Assembly (NCBI GenBank): GCA_946902985.2
Contig: OX336389.2
Span: forward strand, 786,904,979-786,968,978
Reading direction: 5' to 3'
Origin: Meconema thalassinum
Taxonomy: Eukaryota > Arthropoda > Insecta > Orthoptera > Tettigoniidae
Length of the DNA: 64,000 nt
Every line of letters begins with the position of its first letter. Within the stretch, counting starts at the first letter, position 1. The notes beneath the pieces were generated by a model. It had not been told where the DNA came from, did no database searches, and worked only from the letters and a program-made list of their open reading frames with translations. Positions 23,301 through 34,194 of the stretch are shown piece by piece. Both the position numbers and the translations under genes were made by a program.

Positions 23301-24073
23301 TGCTCACACATCAGGCTCCTGAACTTCACTAGGGTACAGTGTTGGGAAAAGAAAAAATCTTGCTAATGTAAGTTCTGGCAGAACTGTAACATCATGCTTT
23401 GGCCGCATCCTGCGGTCTAAACGTAGTAATTAAGATTCTAGTTCTGGGTTCAGTGTCCAGCTCTGCCAAGAAATTCATTAGTGGTCTGAGAGCTGGAACA
23501 TCAAGGTTTGTGAATATAACTGACTTCCACCTCAGTCATCACAAAAGTGTTTTTTGTGACTTTTTCTTCAGGCAAATAGTCGGATAATACCTAACTTAAA
23601 CAACGATCTCCTCCCCCATCCTAGCATCAGAAGCAAGTACACATACTAGTATAGGTAGAACAATAACACAGGTTATCAGAGAACTTCACACACAACCAAT
23701 GGTTTACTCGACTGATGACCATGATGTCACCAGCACCTAAAGGAAACAACACTGATAACTACAGTAGCAACAGCAACAATACCAACAACAACAACAACAA
23801 CAACAACAAGAACTTGTCTTATGTTGGTGTTTGCATCAGGAGGTAGGGATCAGCGTTGTTGTCATTCCCGTATGTATCTTATGAATGGATTTTGTCTGAT
23901 ATTTCGCGTTATTTTGGTAGCTGTAGCCTAAAAGTGTATAAAATAGAATGTAAAGCAGGTGGCCGTTACGTACCACTCAATCATTTTTCTGGACTAAAGT
24001 GGAAAACCACTTCCATAATGGGTGAGGTAGAGTCAAACCAATCACTTTTCAATTGTCCTCTGGAGGCTGAGCC
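23301..24073. other. SINE tail relic and (ACA)n; otherwise unrecognised
   Basis: The stretch 23640-23745 (ACACAGGTTATCAGA, then CTGATGACCATGATGTC) matches the tail module of the SINE at 18580-18870. An (ACAACA)n run sits at 23777-23811. The rest is unrecognised. Confidence 0.55.
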
Positions 24074-24740
24074 TTAAGGCTAAATGTCCCGTTTTTTAGT
24101 TTGTAAATCTGACACCACGTAGCAGCACCAAGGTGAGATAATTTCTTTTTTCAATTTTCTCTTGAACGAAAGCTAGTTTTTGCGATCTGAAAAAAAAAAC
24201 TATGTATACTAGAGTACAATTGAATTGATATTACTTCGATGGTTTTTCCAAAATGTGAAAAACAAAAAAGTTACTAATAGTTTTTTTATATTTCTGCTTA
24301 AAATGTGAAAAAATGGTAATACGAAAACGGAGATTTATTTCCCGATTCCAATGCATTTTTCAGAATTAAAATCGGGTGAATGGAATCGACAGCATTAGTT
24401 TGGGAATTGTTTTGAAAAGGGTGGTAGGGATAGCGGTGCGGCTTCACAAGATCTCTTGCGCAAGGAAAATGATGAACACGCTGACAGGGCGGAGGGAGAA
24501 GGGGACGATTTTACGACAGGAAGGAGTTGTCTTCCTCTTGTCAAGTTACGTGTACAAGTGCCTAGTCGTGGAACAATATCTGAGCAATAAGATTATACTG
24601 TAGTCGTGACACGCTTAGCCTATGTAACGTCGACACAATGTGTTACCTTTCTTACTTCCTCAAACATTCTTGTTATTGTCGTTCTTGTAGATAATAATAC
24701 ATAGTAGGAGCTTGGGACATCTTGGTCTTCAGTACATATG

Positions 24741-25000
24741 GCTGGCTGTGTGGCTCAGCGGTAACGTTCTCGCTTGCTGTGCCCAAGGTTTCAGTGCACC
24801 CAGTTGGCATTAGAGGGTGCGCGAATGCGAGGGAGCCGTGTCATTAGATTTACTAGCACGTTAGAGATCCCCTTCGGGGCAAAATTCCAGCACCCCGGCG
24901 TCTCTAAAAGCCGCAGTAGTTAAAAGGGACGTAAAACCAATAACGTTAGTATTATATTTATTATTATTATTATTATTTTTATTATTATTATTATCATCAG
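24741..25000 (+). mobile_element. SINE inserted in TTAA element A
   Basis: The head GCTGTGTGGCTCAGCGGTAA has an A box; the B box region is shortened. The body has GTTAGAGATCCCCTTCGGGG, then CAAAATTCCAGCACCCCGGC, and a tail of AAAACCAATAACG followed by (ATT)n to about 25000. It is the best copy of the family also seen at 4168-4385; strongly diverged relatives may lie at 36540-36690 and 42555-42650. Confidence 0.85.
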
Positions 25001-25287
25001 TCCCATGTAGTTGATTATGTGTGTAACTGCATTAAAGTCGGGGATGGGGCAGGTGCCTTGAGACTTCACGTGCGGTTCTATCTCGGCATTTATTTGGAGG
25101 GAGTGTGGAAAAACCGGTGAAAACACACTCAGGATAGATGCTGAAAGCGCTATCTTCCCTTTTAGGTAACTGTTTTAGAATTATTTGAGGATAAACTCCC
25201 GAACAAAAAACATATTGTTCCGACATAAGTAATACTTTGTAGGGCATAATTCTTACCGAACCGAGCAGCGACTGGTTTCACTCGATG

Positions 25288-25318
<31 letters not shown>

Positions 25319-25656
25319 GTATGACTTTCAGTGCCGGGAGTGTCCAAGGACATGCTCGGCTCGCCAGAGTTAGTAGCCCCTTCTAGGCATGCGGACACCC
25401 ATGGGGTGAGCTACAAGTACCGTCACGTGTGGAGTGTTGTCTGGGGAGGAAAGTGTGAATGTAAGGACTAGAAATTGGAAGGTAGCGGCTGTGGCCTATA
25501 GTTAGGGACCAACCCCGACATTTGCCTGGAAGGAAGATGGGAAACCACAGAAAACCATCTTCAAGGTTGCCGGCGGGGGGATTCGAACGTCCTCGCCTCC
25601 CGTATGTGAGCGACTGCCTACAGCCACGCCGTAACGATCACGCGTAACTCACCCGG
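25288..25656 (-). mobile_element. SINE inserted in TTAA element A, minus strand
   Basis: The minus-strand start ACCGGGTGAGTTACGCGTGA leads to a B box (GGTTCGAAT-like at about 25582). The body contains CATCTTCCTTCCAGGCAAAT, then GCCGGGGTTGGTCCCTAACT, and the tail is a long poly-A (T-run at 25288-25316 on the plus strand). It is the same family as 31499-31836. A 3' fragment of it is present at 16386-16415 and a 3'-region fragment at 59835-59930. Confidence 0.88.
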
Positions 25657-26542
25657 TGATGCAAAATTGAATACTGTATAGAAAGATATGACTGGTTTGT
25701 AGTTAGCACGTTCTTGATATTTTAGAAAAAAAAAAGATGGACACGATATGTTCGTGTTCAGGTTTATTGGGAATATATATTCTAAACACCATCAGATGCG
25801 GACGTCCAACTCTAGGTATCGTCTTCTAAACATAACAAACAAGACCACAAACCGTGAAAATTTCAAATCAATGAAGCCAGCTATTATCGATTTATAAGAA
25901 GCCAAATGCGCACGCATATAGACCTACATACATACATACATTTTGGTGATTCGTATGGGTCTTTGGTTCTTTTGACTCTAATTCCCTTTTTTTTTCATGA
26001 GATCTGAAACGACTCCGTGAGGCCAATCACTATAACTTACTTCAATTTCCATGGATGTAATAATAAAAGTTCATTTATGTAGGATATTTTATTACAATAA
26101 ACAAATTATGAAAATGCATACCAAGAGCAAAATTATTACGTACATATATAGAATTAAAGTTCCTAAGATATTCTCATCTGCCCATTGTTAGCACAGGCAC
26201 TAGTACTGCGTACTATAAACAAAAAATATATTATACCTAATTATTTCGTGTTCTTGAAAGCAATGCTTCAATGTTTTCCATATCAAAGATAACGTTTTAT
26301 GATGTACACACACTCAGTATTTTACTTCACCTCAGGTTATCTTATATCCATTGATCTGGTCATCCTGGGATCAATTATCTCAGGCAAAGAGATTTTCTCG
26401 TAGCAGAAAGTCAGTTAGACTACATAAGCATTTTTTGTCTCCAGAAATTTTCGTCCCTCTTTTTTTTTGTTTCTATGTCCTAAGGCGTCCATACAACAAA
26501 ATAACATATTTCCCGCTGTGTTAGTTCCAACAGGCCCTGCAT

Positions 26543-26640
26543 CTGGAAATAAAAATCATGTGAGCGTTAGAGAGTTATCAATCTGTTCTCTTCTGAATGG
26601 CACTGTTCTTGACATTCTCTAGGCTTTCTTTTTCGCTTAC
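26543..26640 (-). other. Predicted 98 bp intron of the YqaJ-type gene
   Basis: The donor AAAG|GTAAGC and acceptor TTATTTCCAG|AT fall between two segments of the nuclease domain that are contiguous in the family. Copy B has the same sites at 63530-63626 (97 bp). Conservation of both splice signals in two diverged copies supports a real intron. Confidence 0.75.
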
Positions 26641-27774
26641 TTTCTGCCAAATAAAATCCCTTTAGCTTTTTGGCATGCTTCCAGTATGGTCATATTCCGT
26701 GCAGAATAAGGGCACTTGACTTCGACTATAGCGTCATCTCGTATTGATCCGTCTGGGGAGGCACCTAAGAACCCATAAGTTTTATGTACGAAAAGACCAC
26801 ATTCTTTGACTTTTCTACCGATTTCTCCTCTAAATTTCGTTTTGCAATTCGCTCATTATGACAGTCATACTGCATTGCTTTTGAGTGATATTCGCCGTAC
26901 AGAATGCTTTTTGCTACTGGAGCCCATTGCATACATATCCAAAATTGGATGCCGTAAGTCTGTCCTTTCTAGCTGTGTGCCACTTTTCATTTTCCCTTTG
27001 GCCCCTTGTTTCCTTTTCCAGTTTTTGTATATGAGCTTCACTAAGCGTTAGTTGCTTTATCGTCTCATCACTAAATTCTCTCAACAGTACCGCATCGAAA
27101 TCCAACTGCATTGATCGGTTTCCATACTCACGTGAGACCGTATGTTTCATTTCATTAGACTGTTGTCGAGACAATCTTTTCCCTTCTTGCGAAGCAAATG
27201 AACTTTTTCGGCAAGCTGCTCTTCTTCTCTTTCTGCTGAGTGCAGTGTCCTTCACTATTATGGCAGGGATTTCATTTTTTCTAAACTGATTTCATTGTTT
27301 TATAGTGAATAGGATGGCCCAAACTGAAAGTCCGGCCCGGCAGCTTTGGTTCTATGAGTGAAGGAACCTCGTTTCCCTCGATTGATCTGCTTACCTCCCA
27401 CGAATTTTGCAACAAGGGACATATAATTTTCGGCAGCATTGGTGGTGATGTTTGATATGGGAACTTTTTGCAATTAGGGGCTGCAAGCAAGAACGCACCT
27501 TGTCACAAGCATTAGTTTGGTCTGCAGTTAACTGTTTGTCTTCACCTTGCCCGCTGGTAGTGCAAAAGTACTGTTTGCAGTCTTTATGAATCCCAATCCA
27601 ATCCGGTATTTCCGGAAACCAATTTTCAATTTTCACATCTCTACGCCTTTATTTTTCCACACAACGCATTGTTTTCATTTGAAGTCGAACTTGTTTCTCT
27701 GAAAAAAATTGACACTGAATAGTTCGTGATCTTGTACTCCTACACTTATGTATTAGAAGTAAAAAACAAACTAC

Positions 27775-27878
27775 ACCCGTGGCGCGACAGCCCATGAAGG
27801 GCCTAGGCCTTCCAAGCAACCGCTGCGCTGTTCAGCCATGTAGCCTGCAGATTGCGGGGTGACGTTTAGTCAACCAAC
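27775..27878 (+). mobile_element. Old SINE fragment inside intron 1 of the YqaJ-type gene
   Basis: The sequence CAGCCCATGAAGGGCCTAGG, then CAAGCAACCGCTGCG and TAGCCTGCAG, matches the 3' part of the SINE at 22080-22380. The same fragment lies at the equivalent place in copy B (62276-62378). It was therefore in the element before the two copies separated. Confidence 0.8.
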
Positions 27879-28216
27879 GTGTAGGCTACAGGTAAAATAC
27901 AAGTGAAATCATAACTGCTCAGTGCATTACAGATTCTCTAATGCTAGCGTAATGAAATATATAATTTCAAATAATAAACTAGGAAACAAAACTTACGGGT
28001 GTGTAGATGGTTTTTTTTTAGGTCCTGTCTTCCTTTTCTTGATACTTAATCGCAATCTCCCCAGGAATTTAGTGGAACGCCCTTGAATCGGTTTTGCTGG
28101 TGGCTCCATTTTTCAACAAAAACGAAAAAATAACTCCACGTGATGACCGTAATACTGTCTACCAGTCGTAGCCAACCTATATGTACATGTATCTATTCTA
28201 CCAGAAATACTGTCCG

Positions 28217-28440
28217 AAAATAAAGCGCCGAAAATAGGACACCTAACGGACATTAAAAATAATACTGATGCAGGTAAAGTAAATTAAACAAAAAGTAATT
28301 AAAGAAATCGATGAACTAAAAACAAGAAGTCGTAACTGGGAACTGGTAAAATATGAAAGGATCACTCAGAAATATCCAGACCTTGACAATAATTCAGAAC
28401 TAACCAGCACAGTCAATCGCCACATTGGACTAGATGCTCG
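28217..28440 (+). pseudogene. Small divergent reading frame of the TTAA element, copy A
   Basis: Plus strand, opposite to the YqaJ-type gene. A frame around 28280-28440 gives SRNWELVKYERITQKYPDLD, with stops just upstream. Copy B keeps it open for 68 codons (62113-61907). I do not recognise the family; it could be an exon of a second element gene or of the transposase. Confidence 0.45.
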
Positions 28441-28915
28441 GGAATTCCAGACCGACAGGTCAAGTTATCGCTCTCTCAAATCACTCGAGCTCCGCTCCCC
28501 TCCCCTCCCCTCCCCTCTCCCACTCCGCTCTCCATGACCATGTTCTACTGCCGCGCCTTTTGATGCAAATCCAGTAACACTTTTATTCACTAACTTCCCA
28601 AAGTGATCCCTACGATTCTATTCAACCGATTTAGGTTTTCGATACGGCTTTGGAATCAGTAAGTAAAACTCAACTTTCGTATTACCCGTTTTTTTTTGAA
28701 TTTTAATCAGATATTTGAAAAAAAAACAGCAACTTTTCTGTTTTTGAAATTAAAAAGTAAGCAATGAATTAATATCAATTCTGCTACTAGACAGAGTACA
28801 TAGCAGTTTTCAGATCGCAGATCGGATCTCCCATTCCATAAAAAAAATCAGCTTCGCTTGTGCTGCCATCTGTTGAAATATTGTCTTACCAAAGTGTCGG
28901 GACATTTAGCCTTAA

Positions 28916-29514
28916 TACAGGAATAAGATTTCCTGTCAGGGTTGGGAACTAAACCCAGGATCTTAGGGATACCAGTCTCAGTACACAACCCTAGAACACA
29001 GAAGGTGGCTGGAAGAGTAGTCTAAGTCTCGGAATTGAGGTAACATATCACCCCATGGCTACTGCCAGTGTTATGATTTGAAGCATTCATTCCTCCATGC
29101 ATGTAATACCAGGTCTACCTTATTTTCATCTGAAGTTGACTATAAGCTTTATCTATCTTTCCATTGCTGAAGTACAGTAGATGGTAGCCGTCCGGCCAAG
29201 TTACACCCTAAGTAAGGCAATAATCACAATCCCATCTCGGGCTCACAGGTGACAAGCTCTGGAATTGGAAATCCAGAGGTGGCTTTTGGGGCAACATTCA
29301 ATTGTCTCATTTCTAAGTTTCAGTCCTTTATATATCAAGACCAGCTCTGACATTTTCCTTGGCATCGGTGTTTCATCCTTCTCTCTCTAATTAATGCCAC
29401 AAATGGGGCTTGTCAGACCTATGAATTTAATTCTAAAATAAACATTCAATCTCTCTTGTTTGCTTCAAATTTTCACGATCTACGGACACATTATTATCAA
29501 CATTCAGCTCCTTG
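28916..29514. other. No recognised feature
   Basis: Unique-looking DNA right of TTAA element A. Nothing supported. Confidence 0.5.
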
Positions 29515-29528
29515 TTCTTCACAAAATA

Positions 29529-29719
29529 GGGGGCGTGGTGGCTCAGCGGTCTAGCTGTATGCCTCTCACCAAGGCGGTCCGGGTTCGATTCCCGGTCAAT
29601 GCATGTGAGATTTTCGAAGTGAAATGCCATGTCCTGTGGTTCGGATTCCACGTAAAAAGGAGGTCCCGTGGCTCATAATCACAAGATTCACGGTCACGTA
29701 AAACTACAATCTTCCTTTT
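29529..29719 (+). mobile_element. tRNA-headed SINE, 191 bp, with 14 bp target duplication
   Basis: The head GCGTGGTGGCTCAGCGGTCT and a B box GGTTCGATTCCC form a tRNA-like 5' part. The body has ATGCCATGTCCTGTGGTTCG and a short CTTCC-rich tail. Flanking repeats TTCTTCACAAAATA (29515-29528) and TTCTTCAAAAAATA (29720-29733) differ by one base. A truncated copy lies at 4590-4700. Confidence 0.9.
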
Positions 29720-29733
29720 TTCTTCAAAAAATA

Positions 29734-30977
29734 ACTTATTTTTGGCTCTTAATTCCTTAGTAATGCCCAAAAGTATCATCAAGCAGTTAACGTTTCTTCA
29801 TTTAACGAATTTTGATCCTGATTGATATAGAGCAGATGCTGAAGCCAGGCACATTATATTTAACCGTCATATAATAGTTACGTACTTGAATGACCAGATA
29901 CTCGCACTGTTTCATAAAGATGTAGATTTGGGAACATTTGTGGTCAAAAGCAGACCAATTTCTTGGTTTTCCCTAAATGCAGTATAAGGAGTTTTATGAA
30001 TAACCAAGATAAAGTCAGGAAAATAATCTGCCAAACAAAACATACATAGGATCACGAGGAATTTCGGAGCCACGAAATCATACTAAACAGATGATCTGTT
30101 AACTGCTAATTAAAACATACTCATGGCTCATTTAAGAATCCAATATCCATGTCCGACCGATGAAGAATGGCCTAATCCTTGGGTGTTGGATCTAAAGCCT
30201 CAATAATCAAAAGTTTTTACTTGCAAGTCTCCACCCCTGAACTAAGTAGATATTTCCTTGAGGAAGCTGGGCCTCCTGGGAACGATCGTATTAATGACTA
30301 CATAATCTATTAGCAATCCCTCACTTTAAATCAACTATCTATTGAATTAAAAAAATAAAGTTTATCACACAGTGCGAGTATCTGTTCAATCTAGTACGTA
30401 ACTTTTTAATCTAAATTGTGAGTGTTAAATATTGAGTGGCATGGAACCGCTTAATCTAGATATGCCTCCTCAGAATACATGGCAAAAAATAATCACATTG
30501 ATTCGAACAAGCGCTAAAGGACCTTATTATGTTCCTATATTTCCCATAACAAAGGCATTTCTTGAGATTGGACTACCTTGAAAAGAGCATATCTCTTAAC
30601 TATTACGCATAGAGCGGCGTGATCCAATATCAGTGGAAGGTTGTAAACATTCAACCTATTCCCAAAATATCCAAACCGCGATCATACAAAGATATTCGTT
30701 TTATAAAATATCATCTGTGCTTTACGCAGGAGCCTAGAAAGTGTCATATCTGAATGAATTTGAAGTAATTAACCAGTACTAGGTTCTAAATCAAAGTACT
30801 GTCACTGCGCTGTTAAGAGTGACAGATGATATTCTTGTAGATATAGGCAAGAGACAGATAACTTTATTTTGCCTGTCTGATTTCAGTTAGGAGTTTGACT
30901 GTGTTCATCATGATGTTCTGCTATAGAGTCTTCACATAACTTTCTGAGGGTGTCTTTCCATTGTTTCACTTGTACGA
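29734..30977. other. No recognised feature
   Basis: AT-rich unique-looking DNA without supported frames or repeats. Confidence 0.5.
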
Positions 30978-31064
30978 AAGTTTGATGCTTTTCAGTCGGT
31001 CAACACGATTGTACCCATCTAATTTGGGTACAATCGTGTTGACCGACTGAAAAGCATCAAACTT
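30978..31064. repeat. Perfect 40 bp hairpin with 7-base loop
   Basis: Bases 30978-31017 are the exact reverse complement of 31025-31064, with only 7 bases between. The arm contains TTTTCAGTCGGTCAACACGA, which is shared (with changes) by the inverted-repeat ends at 55487 and 59087. It looks like the fused ends of a short foldback element of that family. Confidence 0.92.
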
Positions 31065-31487
31065 ACTAAGGCAAAACTGAAAATGGCTTCAAATTCCATA
31101 ATGATTCACTTATAATTGAAGATCAGATATCAAATAAAATAAATAATGATGGCAGTTGTTTTGTTTTGTATGAGCATAGGTTTAAATTGGCGTGCCAAAT
31201 GATGTGCATTGGTTTCTGCTATATACTAAAGGGTTCTTCAAATGAAACAGACATTATATCTAGAGACAATGAAACTATGTATTCAACAATATACACTACA
31301 TCACATCGACAGCGTGCAGTTGACAGATCAATGGTTTCTACACATATTCACCTCCACTGTTCAGGTACCTGTTTCAACGCTGAACAAGTTTCCCTACACC
31401 CTTCACGAAGAAGGTCTCAGGTTGATGGTGAAACTACTCTCCCACAGCAGGACAGTGGTGAAACGCTTATTTTGCAGGAACGTCTTC
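31065..31487. other. No recognised feature
   Basis: Two overlapping open frames of about 100 codons run into the SINE that follows; neither shows family features. Confidence 0.45.
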
Positions 31488-31498
31488 ACTGGTCCAAA

Positions 31499-31836
31499 AC
31501 CGGGTGAGTTAGCCGTGGTCGTTACGGCATGACTGCTGGCAGTCGCTCACATCCGGGACGCGAGGAGGTTCGAATCCCCCCGCCGGAAACCTTGAAGATG
31601 GTCTTCTGTGGTTTCCCATCTTCCTTCCAGGCAAATGCCGGGGTTGGTCCCTAACTATAGGCGACAGCCGCTACCTTCCAACTCCTCGTCCTTCCATTCC
31701 AACTTTCCTCCCCAACGGTACTTGTAGCTCACCCATTGGGTGTCCGTCTCGAAGCAGCTACAAACAACGGCGAGCCGAACATGTCCTCGGACACTCCCGG
31801 CACTAAAAGCCATACGCTAAAAAAAATAAAAAAAAA
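31499..31836 (+). mobile_element. SINE with 11 bp target duplication
   Basis: It starts CCGGGTGAGTTAGCCGTGGT, has a B box GGTTCGAATCCC, then CATCTTCCTTCCAGGCAAAT, and ends in an A-rich tail. Flanks are ACTGGTCCAAA (31488-31498) and ACTGGACCAAA (31837-31847), one mismatch. Same family as the minus-strand copy at 25288-25656. Confidence 0.9.
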
Positions 31837-31847
31837 ACTGGACCAAA

Positions 31848-34194
31848 CACGTGATAGTCTATGCTACACAGGGGATGATCCATTTGACTCCAGAAATTAT
31901 GTGTGGAACTGCCATCTGTATGTTGTTGTGATATATGTCATGATTATCCAATACATGTTGTGTTCATTTTTAGACATCAGCCAATGTTTCATTTGAATAG
32001 CACTTATGTATTTAATAAATAACGTTTATCGGCATATCAAATATCGCAACTGAACTGATGGTCTTCAAGTATATGTACAAATCCTTAATGTGTTGAAGAA
32101 TGATAAAGATGGCATAGAGAGGCTCATTAACTGGGCAACTGCGCAAATGTAATTATTATTGCTTGGAAGTCACAACTCATTTTTATGAGCCATTCAAGAT
32201 TTCAGCATTCTGTTCATGTGAGAAGTACGCCAAATATCTCGATCTCTAATACTACTGTATGTGTCCATACAAACGTAGCTACCAACGTACAACAAACAAT
32301 GGACATTACTTTATCTTGACTGAATATATACAGTAGATCGAGCTATTATTAAAGCTGTATAGATTATTCACCAGATCTCACGTAATAATTGGTGCATGCC
32401 ACTTAATATTCCAAAATTATTTGTGAAGTTCCTTGTAGGCCTATATTCTATATTGCTCAATTGCATTTAATGAACTTTCAAGAACAATGGACATCAACAT
32501 TCAACGTGAATAGAGAACCTGCGTTAGATTCTTTCTTGACATTCGCAGAGATGAGCATATGATACCATACTTCATTCAGCTTCAAAATAAAGATAACTGG
32601 CAATTGTAATTATAACTCCCAATATACACTCAAAACATGAGTTCTCAATGTATCATCATAATTAGTTGTATTGTACTGAAGAAGATCTTGATCGATGTAT
32701 TAGATCCACACCAGTCACAATGCAGATTCCTCACCAAGGTGCGCTCAAATACAATACGTCATTCATTTGTACCGCATCGTGCATGTATAATTTGTGCAAT
32801 CTGCATACGTATGGGAATTATCATCATTCAGTACTCAAGAGACACCTTAGGAGTGCATTAGTGATGGCTATATTTGGCAGTTCAAGATGATTGGGAGATC
32901 GTGGCAAGTGCATCATAGATTTACGTAGATTATTCTTACTTTTATTTCATGTATAGTTTTTAAAATCTAATGATTGCTGAACATGTTGCACTTTTATGTA
33001 CAAATGGGGCTTCTTAATCCTAGGAATGGAATCCTAAAATAAACAGCGAATCCCAAAATGAATTTTGAAATAATTTCTAGTTGTCTTCCTCTAAACACTC
33101 CCTTAATTATGAGCTTGTATTTTGCATTAGTCGTGGCGGTTGCGTTCTCTGGAGGATGCTTGCTACGAGAAATAAAGTTTCTTCCATCACAGCCAAAAGT
33201 GTAGATCGATACCTCGTCCACTAACACCGGAGTCAAGTAATTGAGTCACTTACCAACCAGTTTACGGAACTTGTTGGCTGGAAGTGTTTGGATGCTTGTT
33301 TGGCCAGTGATTTAGAAGTTATATCCCTTCCAAGTTCTGTAAGCGTGATCCAATTACTGACATGTGCTTAGCGTCATATTACCTGATAACGGTTTTCAAC
33401 GCACTGAGTTGACCAAATTTTATCCCAAGAAAGTTTCTTAGGTGTACGCTTGTTTACAGTACTATACTCAGACTCCTACAAGGCATGTACAGAATAACAT
33501 CCATAAATGAAATCGATCTTTGAATTGATTGATATTGTAAGTGATCCGAGAACCTGTGTACGCAATAATGCGTATCAACAAGTACGTTAGTAATTTTGAT
33601 TTCTAAATGTTTGGGCAGGTCCAACCAGCTCTGACGAGAATTAAGGATACTTAATCAGGAACATTGCATATTTTAAATCTGGTGGTCATGAATGAATTTT
33701 CTTAGATAGAAGTACGAAATGTTGAGCATGTTTAAGAAAGTATACGAAAACAACTCATAAAAGTATCCTCCAAATGTTGAACGTTTTCAGCGTTTTTATT
33801 ACAATTTGAAAATTCCATCCGCGTTATACTGGGATGAATCCGAGTGCTGCTCAACAAAGTTCAGATCATTCAAGAATTTTCCTTTCAAGGAATTCCGCAT
33901 ATCCTAAAACAAGGACAAATCGAGTGAAGCAGTTTTGGATAACTATGTTGGATTTTCGTAAGATATCCTAGCCAATCTCCTGTAACGTTCTGCAGGTACC
34001 TAATCCAGGACTTTTAAGGCAGGAGTACTCCTAGACTACGAAAGGCGCCCACTTCTATGAACATTAGCTACTTTTTAGTTGGTTGGAGCAAAACGAAAGG
34101 CTATGCATGGAAATATACTCATGTTGTTGATGTATTTACGGGCCTTTTGAAGTTTGGTTAATTCGGAGGGTTTAAGCACAAGTTATTTGCAAAC
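31848..34194. other. No recognised feature
   Basis: The longest stretch without any named repeat. Open frames are 60-80 codons and unsupported. No splice-linked exons could be recognised by eye. Confidence 0.5.

Larger units (their letters stand above)
26335..28109 (-). pseudogene. Transposon-borne YqaJ-type (lambda-exonuclease fold) protein gene, spliced, frameshifted
   Basis: Minus strand, copy A. Exon 1 opens at ATG 28109 (MEPPAKPIQGRSTKFLGRL, a basic leader) and ends at a GTAAGT donor (27996). The acceptor TTTTTTTCAG lies near 27699. Exon 2 gives ENWFPEIPDW, KDCKQYFC, then in another frame NYMSLVAKFVGGKQINRGKR, a block typical of animal proteins with a C-terminal YqaJ domain. The nuclease core follows: EKWHTARKDRLTASNFGYVC, a conserved NE, then FLGASPDG (about 26748-26770) and IVEVKCPYS (the ExK pair). 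A second intron (GTAAGC to TTTCCAG, 26640-26543) precedes IQG-like GLLELTQREICYFVVWTP and a final PEIIDPR block near 26370. At least three frameshifts. The domain degrades DNA ends in phage and viral relatives; its role in the transposon is unknown. Confidence 0.85.
24078..28911. mobile_element. TTAA-flanked DNA transposon with long inverted repeats (copy A)
   Basis: Both ends read GGCTAAATGTCC inward and are flanked by TTAA (24074-24077 and 28912-28915). Inverted similarity continues for roughly 300 bp, with shared blocks such as GCGATCTGAAAA, GGTAATACGAAA, GATTCCAA and GAATMGAATCG. The element carries a spliced YqaJ-type gene on the minus strand and two later SINE inserts. TTAA target duplications are typical of piggyBac and Kolobok transposons, and a GG start after TTAA recalls Kolobok-related T2 elements, but I recognise no transposase, so the superfamily is open. 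Copy B is at 61453-64000 in the opposite orientation. Confidence 0.8.

Noticed and set aside
31166..31532. Two overlapping frames of 113 and 96 codons
   Set aside because: Both run into a SINE, overlap each other in different frames, and show no motif.
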